This document shows positions 54,014 to 64,000 of a DNA stretch of 64,000 nucleotides, one piece after another. The DNA lies in contig PSQN01000001.1 in NCBI GenBank assembly GCA_002989075.1, positions 1,853,153-1,917,152 on the forward strand, written 5' to 3'. Made by a program: the position numbers and the translations under genes. How positions within the stretch are numbered: position 1 is the first letter of the stretch; each line of letters starts with the position of its first letter. The notes beneath the pieces were generated by a model. The model saw only the letters and a program-made list of their open reading frames with translations. It was not told the origin of the DNA and made no database searches. This DNA comes from Arthonia radiata (taxonomy: Eukaryota > Ascomycota > Arthoniomycetes > Arthoniales > Arthoniaceae).

Positions 54014-54257
54014 TGCTGCAATCGCAACGAGATCTACTTGAATTGAGGCTTTAGGTCCATATTCTGGGGGGTTAGAGGTCTAGGTTGTGTTAGAGCCACG
54101 CGGTGGGTCAGGACCAGTGCTGCGAGGTGAAACAGTGAGGATGGTTATGCGCCATGGCTGTACGCACTGAAGACTCGTTCCGAACGTAGAATAGCTAAGC
54201 GTGGAGCATGCAACCAGGACAGTTAACTGCGATTCTGGCCTTTGGGAATTTTCCCTG

Positions 54258-56606
54258 TCAACCTATGCTCCTCGCAGCCTCAATAAACTTCCGTATCTTC
54301 AGCGGGTCCTGTTGGCCATCTGTTTCAACTCCACTGCTCACATCAACTCCCAGAAGCTTATTTTTGGCGGCTCCAAGCTGTTCTAACTGTGCGCACACGT
54401 TATCAGGGGTTAGGCCGCCAGCCAGCATGAACCTCATTCCTGGATCTTTGCTCGTGGCGTCGACCAAAGACGCGGAGTCAAGTGTCTCACCTGAGCCACC
54501 CGCGCCGGCATCGAGTAATGGTGCTGCATGATAGCCTCGTCTTCCAAAGCCTTCGTCTCCAGGCTTGAAGCTGTGAATGACTGGCACTGGTATCAGCCCT
54601 GCCCACTCGATGGGTTCATCCCCGTGCAGCTGTACGACGTCCAGGTTCAAGACTTGCTGTCGCTCGAGCACGTAGTCCAGCGGCTGGTTGCGGAAAACGC
54701 CCACGAGCAACGCGCGGCGTTTGTTGTACAAATGATGTCGCGGCGCGAACTCAAAGTAATCTTGGGCAGTTGATGTCTCTCGTTGTGACGAAGAGTCCGG
54801 GTTGGACCGTTCGGTATTATGAACAACGTTTGAGATCGCTCTTGCATTTTCATGTGGTACAAATCGTGATCGACCTTCTACAAGAATGATACCAATGAGA
54901 TCTGCGCCAGCATCGACAGCAGCTTTGGCTGCTTCTGGCGTCCTTGTGCCACAAATCTTGATGAGCCTGCGAGGCCGATTTGAAGGTGGGTTAGGCTTTG
55001 TCGAGCTGGACAGCAGGTCTGAAACGAACTTGGCTGTATCGCTCGCTCGCATGAGGGCTTCGCCGACAAGCACAGCACCGACACCATTCTTTTGATAGGC
55101 CGCAACATCTTCCGGCCCAGATATCCCACTCAGTGCGCAGACGACGCTATCTTTCGGTGCCGTGCTCATCAGGCGGCTTGTAGTCTCTAAGTCGACGTCA
55201 AACGTGGCAAGATTGCGGTTATTGACGCCTATGACCTTCGCGTGGAGCGCAGCTGCAACGTTCATTTCCTCCGGCGTATTCACCTCAACAAGTGGCTCCA
55301 TACCGAGAGACTGCGAGTATTGGTATAAACGGCGAAGTGTTGATTCGTCTAGCATCTTAACAATGAGAAGAATGGTGTCTGCGCCAGCAAGCCTGGCTTC
55401 AAGAATCTGATACTCCTCGAATATGAATTCTTTGCGCAATACCGCAGGTCGATTGACCATACCTTCTAGACTTTGTCGTACCCAGTGAAGGTCATCTAGA
55501 GCACCTCCGAACCAGTCAGGCTCGGTGAGCACAGATATGACGCTTGCGCCAGCTTCCGCATACTTTCGTGCTTGAGCTGGCGCACATGCTTCATCTGCAA
55601 TTATGCCCTTAGAAGGCGATGCTCGCTTGATTTCGGCCATGAGTGAGAGCGGGTAGTCGGACTGTCTGAGTCTATGAGGAAAGGAGATCTGGGGAGGGGC
55701 AAGGTTGAGATCATAAATCGCTTCTAAGATTTTAGGCGTGAAGGCATACACCTGCTTCTGTTGAGAAACAAGTACCTTACGACGAGCAAAAATGTCCTCG
55801 AGGATGGATGTCTGTTTGTCTTTGGGACCGCCATTTGGCTTGCCATAATTGACATGACCATTTGTAAAGGTATCCGTGGGCACACCCTTGCTCTCAGTCT
55901 CATTCTCTTCCCAAGTCCCTCCCTGCAGCTTCAGGAAATTTTTGAGCATCACGCGACCTTCTGCCGTCAAGATACTCTCGGGATGGAACTGGCAACCCTC
56001 GACGGTATATTTCTTATGTCTAACGCCCATTATGACGAAGGTTCTTTGTGCACTTCCGAGATCACCGTTGTTGTCCTCCTTATCAACCCAAGAGCTGACC
56101 TCTAAGCAATCAGGCAAGGTCAAGTGAGTGCCAGCCAAACTGTGATATCGCGTCACTGGAAGACCTTGCGGCAGGCCCGCGTACATTCCTTTCGAGTCAT
56201 GTCGCAGGAGGCTCGTCTTGCCGTGTAGAATTTCTCCAGTAACGTCCACGAGGCCGCCAAATGCACTGTAGATGCATTGCTCGCCCATGCAGACCCCTAG
56301 AACTGGGATCTTCCCCGCGAAGTGCTTGATTGCCTCCTGCGAGACACCTGCATCTCTCTGGGGATGACCAGGACCCGGCGATATGACAAGCTGCGTCGGT
56401 TGTAATGCAACTAGCGCCTGCAAATCGATCTCGTCGTTCCGGTAGACTGTGACTTGCGCCCCTTCGAGGATGAGGTACTGATAGACATTCCAGGTGAATG
56501 AGTCGTAGTTGTCAATGAGGATGAGGTTGGACGCGGTGGGGACAGGGAGGGAAGCTGAAGGGTACTGAGGTGAGTGATCTATCAGGCTGTCTGTTGAGAC
56601 CGCCAT
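54258..56606 (-). CDS. trpC: Trifunctional tryptophan biosynthesis protein (TrpG-TrpC-TrpF)
   Basis: Single exon, 782 aa from the ATG at 56606 (the frame continues upstream, but to a GTG). Three enzymes in the standard ascomycete order. Glutamine amidotransferase of anthranilate synthase: [26 protein letters not shown], nucleophile Cys in GVCMGEQ, HPES. Indole-3-glycerol-phosphate synthase: [53 protein letters not shown]. Phosphoribosylanthranilate isomerase: [43 protein letters not shown]. Together with TrpE elsewhere these convert chorismate towards indole-glycerol phosphate. Confidence 0.97.
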   Translation of the reverse strand: MAVSTDSLIDHSPQYPSASLPVPTASNLILIDNYDSFTWNVYQYLILEGAQVTVYRNDEIDLQALVALQPTQLVISPGPGHPQRDAGVSQEAIKHFAGKIPVLGVCMGEQCIYSAFGGLVDVTGEILHGKTSLLRHDSKGMYAGLPQGLPVTRYHSLAGTHLTLPDCLEVSSWVDKEDNNGDLGSAQRTFVIMGVRHKKYTVEGCQFHPESILTAEGRVMLKNFLKLQGGTWEENETESKGVPTDTFTNGHVNYGKPNGGPKDKQTSILEDIFARRKVLVSQQKQVYAFTPKILEAIYDLNLAPPQISFPHRLRQSDYPLSLMAEIKRASPSKGIIADEACAPAQARKYAEAGASVISVLTEPDWFGGALDDLHWVRQSLEGMVNRPAVLRKEFIFEEYQILEARLAGADTILLIVKMLDESTLRRLYQYSQSLGMEPLVEVNTPEEMNVAAALHAKVIGVNNRNLATFDVDLETTSRLMSTAPKDSVVCALSGISGPEDVAAYQKNGVGAVLVGEALMRASDTAKFVSDLLSSSTKPNPPSNRPRRLIKICGTRTPEAAKAAVDAGADLIGIILVEGRSRFVPHENARAISNVVHNTERSNPDSSSQRETSTAQDYFEFAPRHHLYNKRRALLVGVFRNQPLDYVLERQQVLNLDVVQLHGDEPIEWAGLIPVPVIHSFKPGDEGFGRRGYHAAPLLDAGAGGSGETLDSASLVDATSKDPGMRFMLAGGLTPDNVCAQLEQLGAAKNKLLGVDVSSGVETDGQQDPLKIRKFIEAARSIG

Positions 56607-57100
56607 GATAGCACAAAGACGACTAGTCACGAGGGTGTAGGATCATATTCTTAGGAGTTCGGGTTCAATCGAATCGTGGCTCGGGTGCCGTGCGGACATT
56701 TCGGGCCGAGAGGGTCGGTCACTGCATCGGTTGCCATTCTACCTCGAAGACAGCACGCCCAGAACAATCCACGAGCACCCCAGCAACAACTCGTCAAAGC
56801 GATGCATTGTATTTCTCCAGCCAGCAGCATGGTCCTTTGACCTTTTTCTTGGAAGCACAACTTCTCGCACGGTGGCAGCGCTTTCCCCTGCGATCGGACC
56901 AGGTCTTAGGCCGGCAACGGTATCTGACGCATGCATTATCAGCAGCCTCTATCTATCGTCTGGGAAGTTCTCAGACTCTTCTGCATTCCTGCATGTATAA
57001 ATGGGTATGAGAAGCTGCCTTATTATTCGGATTCTACGATCAAGTCGCCGGCTCTGAACAATCGCAGGCTGCTGACTAGAGAGCTTCGGGATGAAAGAAG
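56607..57100. promoter_or_regulatory. Divergent promoter, trpC / xanthine dehydrogenase
   Basis: 494 bp. Two overlapping GATA sites (minus CGATAGATAG, 56949-56958) lie ~145 bp before the xanthine dehydrogenase ATG. Fungal purine catabolism genes are commonly under AreA-type GATA control, so nitrogen regulation is plausible. I do not see a UaY-type CGG-N6-CCG site. Confidence 0.5.
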
Positions 57101-60100
57101 ATGGCTGAGCCGAGCATTTCCCCGAGCGCGGCCAAGAACCTTGCTCAAGTGACGGCAGACTACCACGACACCCTCGTCTTCTACCTCAATGGCACTAGAG
57201 TCAGCCTCGACACTGCTGACCCTGAAGTCACTCTTCTCGAGTATCTCAGGGGGGTTGGTCTCACTGGCACGAAGCTAGGCTGCGCAGAAGGCGGCTGTGG
57301 CGCGTGCACTGTAGTCATCTCACAGCACAACCCGACCACCGGGAAGATCTATCATGCCTCTGTGAACGCGTGCTTGGCTCCACTAGTCAGTGTAGATGGC
57401 AAGCATGTCATTACTGTCGAAGGCATCGGTAATGTCAAGAATCCACATCCAGCGCAGGAGCGCATCGCCATCGGAAATGGCAGTCAGTGTGGCTTTTGCA
57501 CCCCAGGGATTGTCATGAGCCTCTATGCGTTGTTGAGAAACCATCAAAGCCCTTCCGAAGAAGAGATAGAAGAAGCTTTCGATGGCAATCTGTGTCGCTG
57601 TACGGGATATCGACCTATTTTAGACGCTGCACAATCCTTCAAGAGTGACCGAGCGTGTATGCGATCCAAGGCCAAAGGCGGACCGGGATGTTGCATGGAA
57701 AATGGCTCCAGCCACACCACCAATGGCTGTTCGGCCAAAGAAAGCAATGTAAACGGCGACGCCGGCGGATTAGTGCAGCAGTTCGAAGCAGTCAGCTTCA
57801 AGAGCCACAATGCTGATACTGAGCTCATATTCCCACCTGCTCTGCACAAACACAAGTTCAAACCTTTAGCTTTCGGCAACAAGCGGAAACGATGGTACAG
57901 GCCTGCTACTCTGCAGCAGCTTCTCGAGATCAAGCACGCCAACCCCTCCGCGAAGCTCATTGGAGGGAGCACCGAAACGCAGATAGAGATTAAGTTCAAG
58001 GGCATGAATTACAGCGCGTCTGTCTATGCTGGTGACATCGCTGAACTGCGCCAATACCAGTTCCACGATGATTACGTTGAGATTGGTGGTAACGTGGGCC
58101 TAACAGACGTAGAGACTATCATGACGGAGGCTCTAGAGCGCTATGGCGACCAACGCGGACAGCCTTTCGCTGCAATCTCTAACCAGCTCAGATACTTTGC
58201 AGGCAGACAAATCAGAAATGTCGGAACTCCAGCAGGAAATCTGGCCACGGCTTCTCCCATTTCTGACCTCAACCCCGTATTCGTCGCTGTCAACGCAACC
58301 GTGGTGGCGAAGTCACTGAACAAGACAATCGAGTTGCCAATGTCAGAGTTTTTCAAAGCATACCGCGTGACTGCACTTCCGCCTGACGCTGTCATTGCGA
58401 GTATCCGCGTACCGGTATCCAGCGCGAAGGGTGAGTTCATGCGCGCATACAAGCAGGCTAAACGAAAGGACGATGACATCGCCCTAGTAAATGCGGCTCT
58501 GCGCATCACCCTCTCTGAGAAACATATTGTCCAGACTGTCGACCTTGTGTTTGGTGGCATGGCGCCTACGACAGTAGCTGCAAAAGGGACAAGAGCGTTC
58601 CTACAAGGCAGAATTTGGCTGCACCCTGATACCCTTGAAGGCGCAATGCATCATCTAGAAGAAGACTTTGATCTTCGTTTCGGTGTGCCCGGTGGTATGG
58701 CAACGTATCGGAAGTCTCTGGCTCTTTCGTTCTTCTATCGCTTTTATCACGAAACGATTGCCGCAATAGACGCGCCTGCCAGCGAGGCTGATCGACAGGC
58801 TCTCGAGGATCTCGAGCGCAAAATTTCGACAGGTCAGCGTGATCACGATGCAGCTTTGGACTATGAGAAGAAAGTCATAGGCAAAGAGCAGCCGCACGTT
58901 GCAGCCATGAAGCAATGCACAGGTGAGTCCGAATTAAATGGGTTGCACCGTTCGGGAGCACATGTTATGCATTGACAGAATCACCACAAAGCTGCTCGGT
59001 ACGTGATTAGCTAACACTGCAGTCAGGTGAAGCGCAATATACGGATGATCTTCCTGTGCAAAAGAACGAGCTCTATGGTGTGCTTGTATTGTCAACCAAA
59101 GCACACGCTAAGATCAAGTCCGTTGACCCATCGCCTGCATTTGACACCCCAGGCGTCGTCGAATATGTTTGTCATACCGATCTTGCGACTGCGAAAGCAA
59201 ATTCGTGGGGCGCGCCGAATTGTGACGAGCAGTTCTTTGCTATCGATGAAGTTCACACCACAGGTCAACCCATCGGTATGATCCTTGCGGACTCTGCCAA
59301 GCATGCTGAGGCCGGCGCTCGTCTCGTTCGTGTTGAGTACGAGGAGCTGCCATCCGTATTGTCAATCGAGGAGGCTATTCAGCAGGACAGTTTCTTTCCA
59401 CATTATCGCTTTATTACGAATGGCGATTCCGAGACAGCTTTCGAAGAAGCCGATTATGTCTTCAGCGGTGTCACGCGCATGGGCGGACAAGAGCACTTCT
59501 ACCTCGAGACTCAAGCTTGCGTGTGCATACCGAAGCCTGAAGACGGGGAAATGGAAGTCTGGTCCTCCACGCAAAATCCAAGCGAGACACAGGCGTATGT
59601 TGCCGCCGTTACAGGCGTAGCTGCTAACAAAGTCACGGCTAGAGTGAAGCGCATGGGAGGCGGGTTTGGAGGTAAAGAGACTCGCTCGATCCAACTTGCC
59701 GGCATCGTCGCAGTTGCTGCAAACAAGACAAAGCGCCCAGTACGTTGTATGCTCAATCGTGATGAAGACATCGCCACGTCAGGCCAGCGGCATCCTTTCT
59801 TAGCGTCCTGGAAGGTCGCCTGTACGAAAGATGGTAAGATCTTGGGCCTCGATGCTGACGTCTATTGCAATGGCGGACACACGCAAGATCTTAGTGGTGC
59901 CGTTGTTGAGCGAAGCTTGACTCATATCGATGGTGTGTACAAGATACCTAACATCCATGTTCGTGGGCGTGTTGCGAAAACAAATACCGTTAGCAACACC
60001 GCCTTCCGCGGTTTCGGCGGGCCCCAAGGTATGTTCATTGCTGAGTCGTACATGGAAGAAGTCGCAGATCACCTCGGCATCCCGGTCGAGACTCTCCGCG

Positions 60101-61287
60101 AACGTAATATGTACAAGCACAACGACATTACGCATTTCAACCAAGCGCTCCAAGACTGGCATATCCCCATCATGTGGCAGCAAGTCTTGGCCGAGTCGAT
60201 GTATCATCAGCGCAAGCGCGCGATCGAAGCCTTTAACGCGCAGCATAAATGGAAAAAGCGTGGTCTCGCGATCATTCCGACTAAGTTCGGCATTTCCTTT
60301 ACCGCGCTGTGGCTGAACCAAGCGGGCGCTCTTGTCCACGTCTACCACGACGGATCGATTCTTGTCGCACATGGTGGCACTGAGATGGGCCAAGGCCTCC
60401 ACACAAAGATGACGATGGTTGCGGCCGAAGCGCTCGGTGTGCCACTGGAGAGCGTACATATTTCCGAAACCTCCACTCAGACTGTCGCAAACACGTCTTC
60501 CACCGCGGCATCTGCTTCCTCCGATCTCAATGGTTATGCTATCTGGGATGCCTGTTCGCAGCTCAAGGAGCGCCTTGCACCGTACTATGAGAAGCATGGT
60601 GCGGATACGCCGTTGTCAAAGATAGCCCATGCCGCCTACTTTGACCGCATCAACCTCACCGCGCAAGGCTTCTACAAGACGCCTGACATTGGCTATGTCT
60701 GGGGCGAGAACAAAGGGAAGATGTTCCACTATTTCACGCAGGGCGTCGCCGCGTCCGAGGTCGAAGTGGACACCTTAACCGGGAGCTGGACATGTCTACG
60801 TACAGACATCAAGATGGACGTTGGCCGGAGCATCAACCCCGCCATCGATTACGGTCAGATCGAGGGCGCATTCGTGCAGGGCATGGGCCTGTTCACCATG
60901 GAGGAGTCGCTTTGGCTGCGGAGTACGGGTAGCATTTTCACGAAAGGGCCCGGCGCGTACAAGATACCAGGCTTCAGGGACATTCCCCAGGTATTCAACG
61001 TGAGCTTGCTGAAAGGTGTGGAATGGGAGAACTTACGGACAATTCAGAGGAGTAGGGGCGTGGGTGAGCCGCCGCTGTTCATGGGGAGCAGTGTCTTCTT
61101 TGCGATACGAGATGCGCTCAAAGCGGCGAGAAGGCAATGGGAGGGAAAGGTAGGAAAGAGTGGGGTATTGAGGTTGTGGAGTCCGGCTACGGTTGAAAGA
61201 ATCAGGTTGGCATGCAACGACCCAATTATCGAAAGGTCAAGGGTTGTGGCGAAGGAAGGAGAGAAGAGCTTCTTTGTGACGATTTGA
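57101..61287 (+). CDS. hxA: Xanthine dehydrogenase (purine hydroxylase I)
   Basis: Exons 57101-58922 and 59027-61287 give 1360 aa. Domains in order: plant-type 2Fe-2S (GCAEGGCGACTVV, Cys61/66/69), second 2Fe-2S (GSQCGFCTPGIVMSLY, NLCRCTGYRPI), FAD domain (KLIGGSTETQIEIKFKG, RQIRNVGTPAGNLATASPISDLNPVF), and two molybdenum-cofactor domains (TGEAQYTDDLPVQKNEL rebuilt across the intron, MGGQEHFYLETQ, VKRMGGGFGGKETRS, NTAFRGFGGPQGM, GGTEMGQGLHTKM, and the catalytic-Glu motif GVGEPPLF). It oxidises hypoxanthine and xanthine to urate in the cytosol with NAD+, the entry to purine use as nitrogen source. The acceptor TCAG just after another CAG was chosen because the earlier one gives a stop. Confidence 0.96.
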
Positions 61288-61740
61288 GATGACATCACGA
61301 ACGTGCCAGTGTGGTCACTTGTACTTCATACGAACTTTATGCGGAATCTATCACGATCACAATGAAACTCGTTCAAGCCGTCACTTGTTGTTCGATCAGG
61401 TTTGCACTGATCAGCAACCACCACGGACGCGTCTGACTTATTACACAATGTTGACCAAGCTTCACAGTGTGGATGAGTCTATTCAAAGTCTCGACGGCTC
61501 TGACCCTTCCCTTTTAATGCTGCAACCGGAATGTGATCCGGAACAGACTACAGCATATCTTGACTCTGTATACAAGATATCGAATGACCTCCTACATCCT
61601 CAGTTCTGCGTCACCACGTGGTGACACCATGAAACGGAAGAAATTGCTGATTAGCGTGGCACTGAGCGCGAAGACGCTCCGCGGGACACAGGTGCTATTC
61701 TGATTGGAGTTCGATTGTAAGGTAGTGGCCACGAAAATCG
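61288..61740. other. Intergenic, convergent 3' ends
   Basis: About 450 bp. It contains a perfect 16-bp palindrome around a CACGTG core at 61610-61625; otherwise nothing recognised. Confidence 0.5.
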
Positions 61741-63057
61741 CTAAGCAGCTTTGCGATCAAACTCCTGCAACTCGACTTCGGCCCGAAGATCGTCCAAAGA
61801 GGTTTGGTATGGGCGGTACATCTGCTTGGCGACGATGTCGAGCAAACGGCGCTGCATAGATTTTATATCGGTGTATCGCTCCTCAAGCCTAGCCAAAGAC
61901 TCTTGGGTAGGCGCGCTTTCGAGATAGTCAACAGGAGGTGGGACGTATTTCGCAAGTTGGGCGGTAATGGCGTGGACCTCGGAAGCTTTGAGTTGATTGC
62001 TCAATGGGGTCTGCGAGGATGTTGGTGGGGTTTGAAGTGTGGAAGAGCTGGTAACAGCCTGGAAGAACGGCTGCATCGGCGCCGCCGAGGAAGTTGGCGC
62101 CTCGGTTGCGTCGAGCTGGAGATTGGCTGCCAATGGCCCATAGGAACTGCCACTGGCCTTGCGACGTGTGTGGGGGAAGTATTCTTCATCGTCATCCGCA
62201 GAGTCAGCGACGTTCATCATGCGTGATGTTCTCTTCGAGCGTTTGCCAATAGATGACATCGGCTCGGCAGCATTATTCCGATCTGGCTGGGCATTCGCCG
62301 AAGCTGAAAGTATATCCTCAACATAGGCGGGTCGTCGTGAGGTTTTCCGGACAACCTGAGCTCCGTTGAAGACTTTTTCGTACTGATCCCTGCTCAGCAA
62401 TAGGTAATCGTCAAAAGCTTTGGGTAGAAAGCCAAGAGTTGTTGGATCGCAATCAACGTCGAGAACCGCAAATTCTGGGAGCCCAGGATTCTTCGTGATG
62501 CGAGAGGAGACTTTTAGATCCTGTGCAAGCGATCCCCAGAGTACGTACGCCCCGTTAACGATGATGGGATACAGCTTACCATCCACGTTGGCGAGAGCTG
62601 GACGTCCATAGTGACCGTGTTCACTGTCGACATTTGACTTGTCATCGAAGCGCTGCATCGTTGAGAGGGCTTCCCGACTCCAGAAATGGGGATGGTGGAC
62701 CTGGAGGACTCTGTTCGTGAGGTAACAAAAGCAAATGCTCAAGTCATCGAAGACAACGGTGTTTTTGTGTCCACCACGAACTTTAGAAGGCAGCTCAATC
62801 TCCCACTCCTCGACACCTGAGCACAACCGCTGCCCTGCTGTGAGAGTCCCCGTTTTGTCGTGAGGGCTGGCGGGGGGTAGAAGTTGGTTCGTATCCACCA
62901 TTGTCACGGTGACTTCGTTTCCCTTAGGGAAGCGAGATGCAGTGAGCTTCACAAGAGGTTTGTGAGAGGCATAATTCCACTGAAGATCGCTTCGGCGGAG
63001 CTGCAAGACCTGTCCGGCACGCTTCGTGGTGGCTTTTGGCTCTGTCTTTGAAGCCAT
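61741..63057 (-). CDS. Uncharacterised conserved-looking protein
   Basis: Single exon, 438 aa, start MASKTEPKATTKRAGQ. I do not recognise a family. The first ~220 residues look globular (LQWNYASHKPLVKLTASRFPKG, EWEIELPSKVRGGHKNTVVFDDLSICFCYLT, DLKVSSRITKNPGLPEFAVLDVDCDP). A basic/acidic segment follows (IGKRSKRTSRMMNVADSADDDEEYFPHTRRK), which could be a nuclear signal, then a Ser/Thr/Pro linker and a C-terminal coiled coil (LARLEERYTDIKSMQRRLLDIVAKQ...LDDLRAEVELQEFDRK). A chromatin or transcription role is only a guess. Confidence 0.7.
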   Translation of the reverse strand: MASKTEPKATTKRAGQVLQLRRSDLQWNYASHKPLVKLTASRFPKGNEVTVTMVDTNQLLPPASPHDKTGTLTAGQRLCSGVEEWEIELPSKVRGGHKNTVVFDDLSICFCYLTNRVLQVHHPHFWSREALSTMQRFDDKSNVDSEHGHYGRPALANVDGKLYPIIVNGAYVLWGSLAQDLKVSSRITKNPGLPEFAVLDVDCDPTTLGFLPKAFDDYLLLSRDQYEKVFNGAQVVRKTSRRPAYVEDILSASANAQPDRNNAAEPMSSIGKRSKRTSRMMNVADSADDDEEYFPHTRRKASGSSYGPLAANLQLDATEAPTSSAAPMQPFFQAVTSSSTLQTPPTSSQTPLSNQLKASEVHAITAQLAKYVPPPVDYLESAPTQESLARLEERYTDIKSMQRRLLDIVAKQMYRPYQTSLDDLRAEVELQEFDRKAA

Positions 63058-64000
63058 TCAGTGATTCGCTGTGCGTGCTTTCTATGCACCGTAGAGATGC
63101 AGCTGCTGGTGCTACACTGCTGGCACAACGTCTCGCAAATTGCATTCGCCACAATGAGAGGTGGACAACGGCCTTTTCACATACACAGCTGAGCAGTGCT
63201 AGTAAGATGATTACGCGGTTCAAGACAAGGGAACATCGGGAGCCTGGAGCGTTATTTGCTTGTCAAAACGCTCGGCTGCGTGAAGATTGAAATTTGACGC
63301 AAGAATGAATGTGTGACGCGATAATAAATTTGCGATGAGATAGTGAGTTTGACACGCGATAGCACGCGATGACACGCGACAACACGCGACCAAGGACTGT
63401 CTGCGCGTTCAAGTTGGCTTGCCAACGCGTTTCATAACGTTGAGGTATCTGTTTGCCCCTTTGGGATACTGTGCGCATCGGGCGTATCCGACGAAGCACG
63501 CTTTTACAGTACGATACATTGTACAAGCCAATTTCGCGGGAGACGCACGCAATCGAGGATAAATGCTGCTCATCTCTGTCTTGAGGTAACGCACTGGTTA
63601 GTATCACTGAACCGCCTGAACTTTTCGACCTTCATGCCACAGTCTGTGATATGACACATAGCTGAGGGCATGCTCTCGCGTTGTTGCTCTTGGACCGCCT
63701 CGGTAACGCCTCTTGATCCGCACGCTCACGTCTTGCTAAGCAAGCAAGGGCTACCTTTAGCCATATTCAGAAGTATCTATATACCTGCACCCTCCTCCCC
63801 AACCAGATACATGTCCTAGTTGGCGATATTTACGTACCCCACTGTATAGAAGTCACACATGATCGTTGGCCGTCAGAGCGAGCTTGCAGGGTTTCGGTGA
63901 ATCCTTCTAGCGGGGAGTCTGCGAGCCGCAAGAGGGTAGCGCGAGCATGATCGCATATTCGACTTGCGTCTACCGATAAGCGTAATCTATTGCGATATAG
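63058..64000. other. Intergenic to right edge
   Basis: About 940 bp without a recognised gene. Four 10-bp units (consensus NRCACGCGAY) occupy 63351-63390, roughly 300 bp upstream of the gene ending at 61741. Confidence 0.45.
63351..63390. repeat. Four 10-bp ACGCGA units in exact register
   Basis: GACACGCGAT, AGCACGCGAT, GACACGCGAC, AACACGCGAC follow one another without gaps; an isolated related GACGCGAT lies ~38 bp before. The period equals one helical turn. Confidence 0.8.

Noticed and set aside
56604-56630. Upstream extension of the trifunctional Trp protein to 56630
   Set aside because: The codon there is GTG; the ATG at 56606 matches the family N terminus.
1-64000. CRISPR arrays, viral or LTR element remains, transposase genes
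   Set aside because: None visible: no regular spacer arrays, no reverse transcriptase, integrase, capsid or transposase motifs in the frames read.

Overview
The window is about 64 kb of nuclear DNA from a filamentous ascomycete (Pezizomycotina, probably a Dothideomycete). Introns are short (46-160 nt, mostly 50-75) with GTRNGY donors and CTRAC/CTAAT branch sites, intergenic gaps are compact, and the gene set is typically fungal: trifunctional trpC, peroxisomal ABCD transporter, heme-thiolate peroxidase, UTP7, TSR1, EAF3, VTI1. One diverged repeat pair carries the CpA-to-TpA bias of repeat-induced point mutation. I see no viral, LTR or other transposon coding sequence and no CRISPR.

Layout. 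1-9.5 kb: an AAA ATPase cut by the left edge, a zinc-free MDR reductase, a peroxisomal half-ABC transporter and a MEIOB/RPA1-like OB-fold protein. 9.5-19.2 kb: a 2.4 kb gene-free stretch, a secreted heme-thiolate peroxidase with a collagen-like Gly-Pro linker, urease accessory UreG, an amidohydrolase with an apparent one-base frameshift, and a membrane-anchored PC-esterase-like protein. 19.9-33.2 kb is a dense housekeeping block: FAD amine oxidase, VTI1, EAF3, ARMH3 (DUF1741), nicotinamide riboside kinase, UTP7 and TSR1. The last two are ribosome-biogenesis genes that share a 263 bp divergent promoter.

33.4-40 kb holds the most unusual content: eight short structured loci (71-161 nt). Six are on the minus strand in a regular array; two are on the plus strand 4-6 kb further on. 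Each has a TATA-like box about 25 bp upstream, most have an A-box-like TAGCT motif, seven of eight have a T-run terminator, and most have an extragenic B-box-like motif downstream of the terminator. The outer helix covaries between copies. This is the layout of a U6-like RNA polymerase III gene, but the product is neither tRNA nor U6. I regard it as a candidate undescribed ncRNA family. Two protein genes, a beta-propeller-like protein and a metaxin-like SAM subunit, lie between the two sub-clusters.

41.8-54 kb: two uncharacterised small proteins, a GPI-type PIR-like cell-wall protein of about 18 exons, a Dabb stress protein, the Fe-S assembly factor ISA1 and a BRCT-WGR protein lacking a PARP catalytic domain. 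54.2-63.1 kb: trifunctional tryptophan enzyme, xanthine dehydrogenase and an uncharacterised acidic-tailed protein. Most spliced gene models were built by hand from frame, splice-site and family-conservation evidence; they have not been checked against transcripts.
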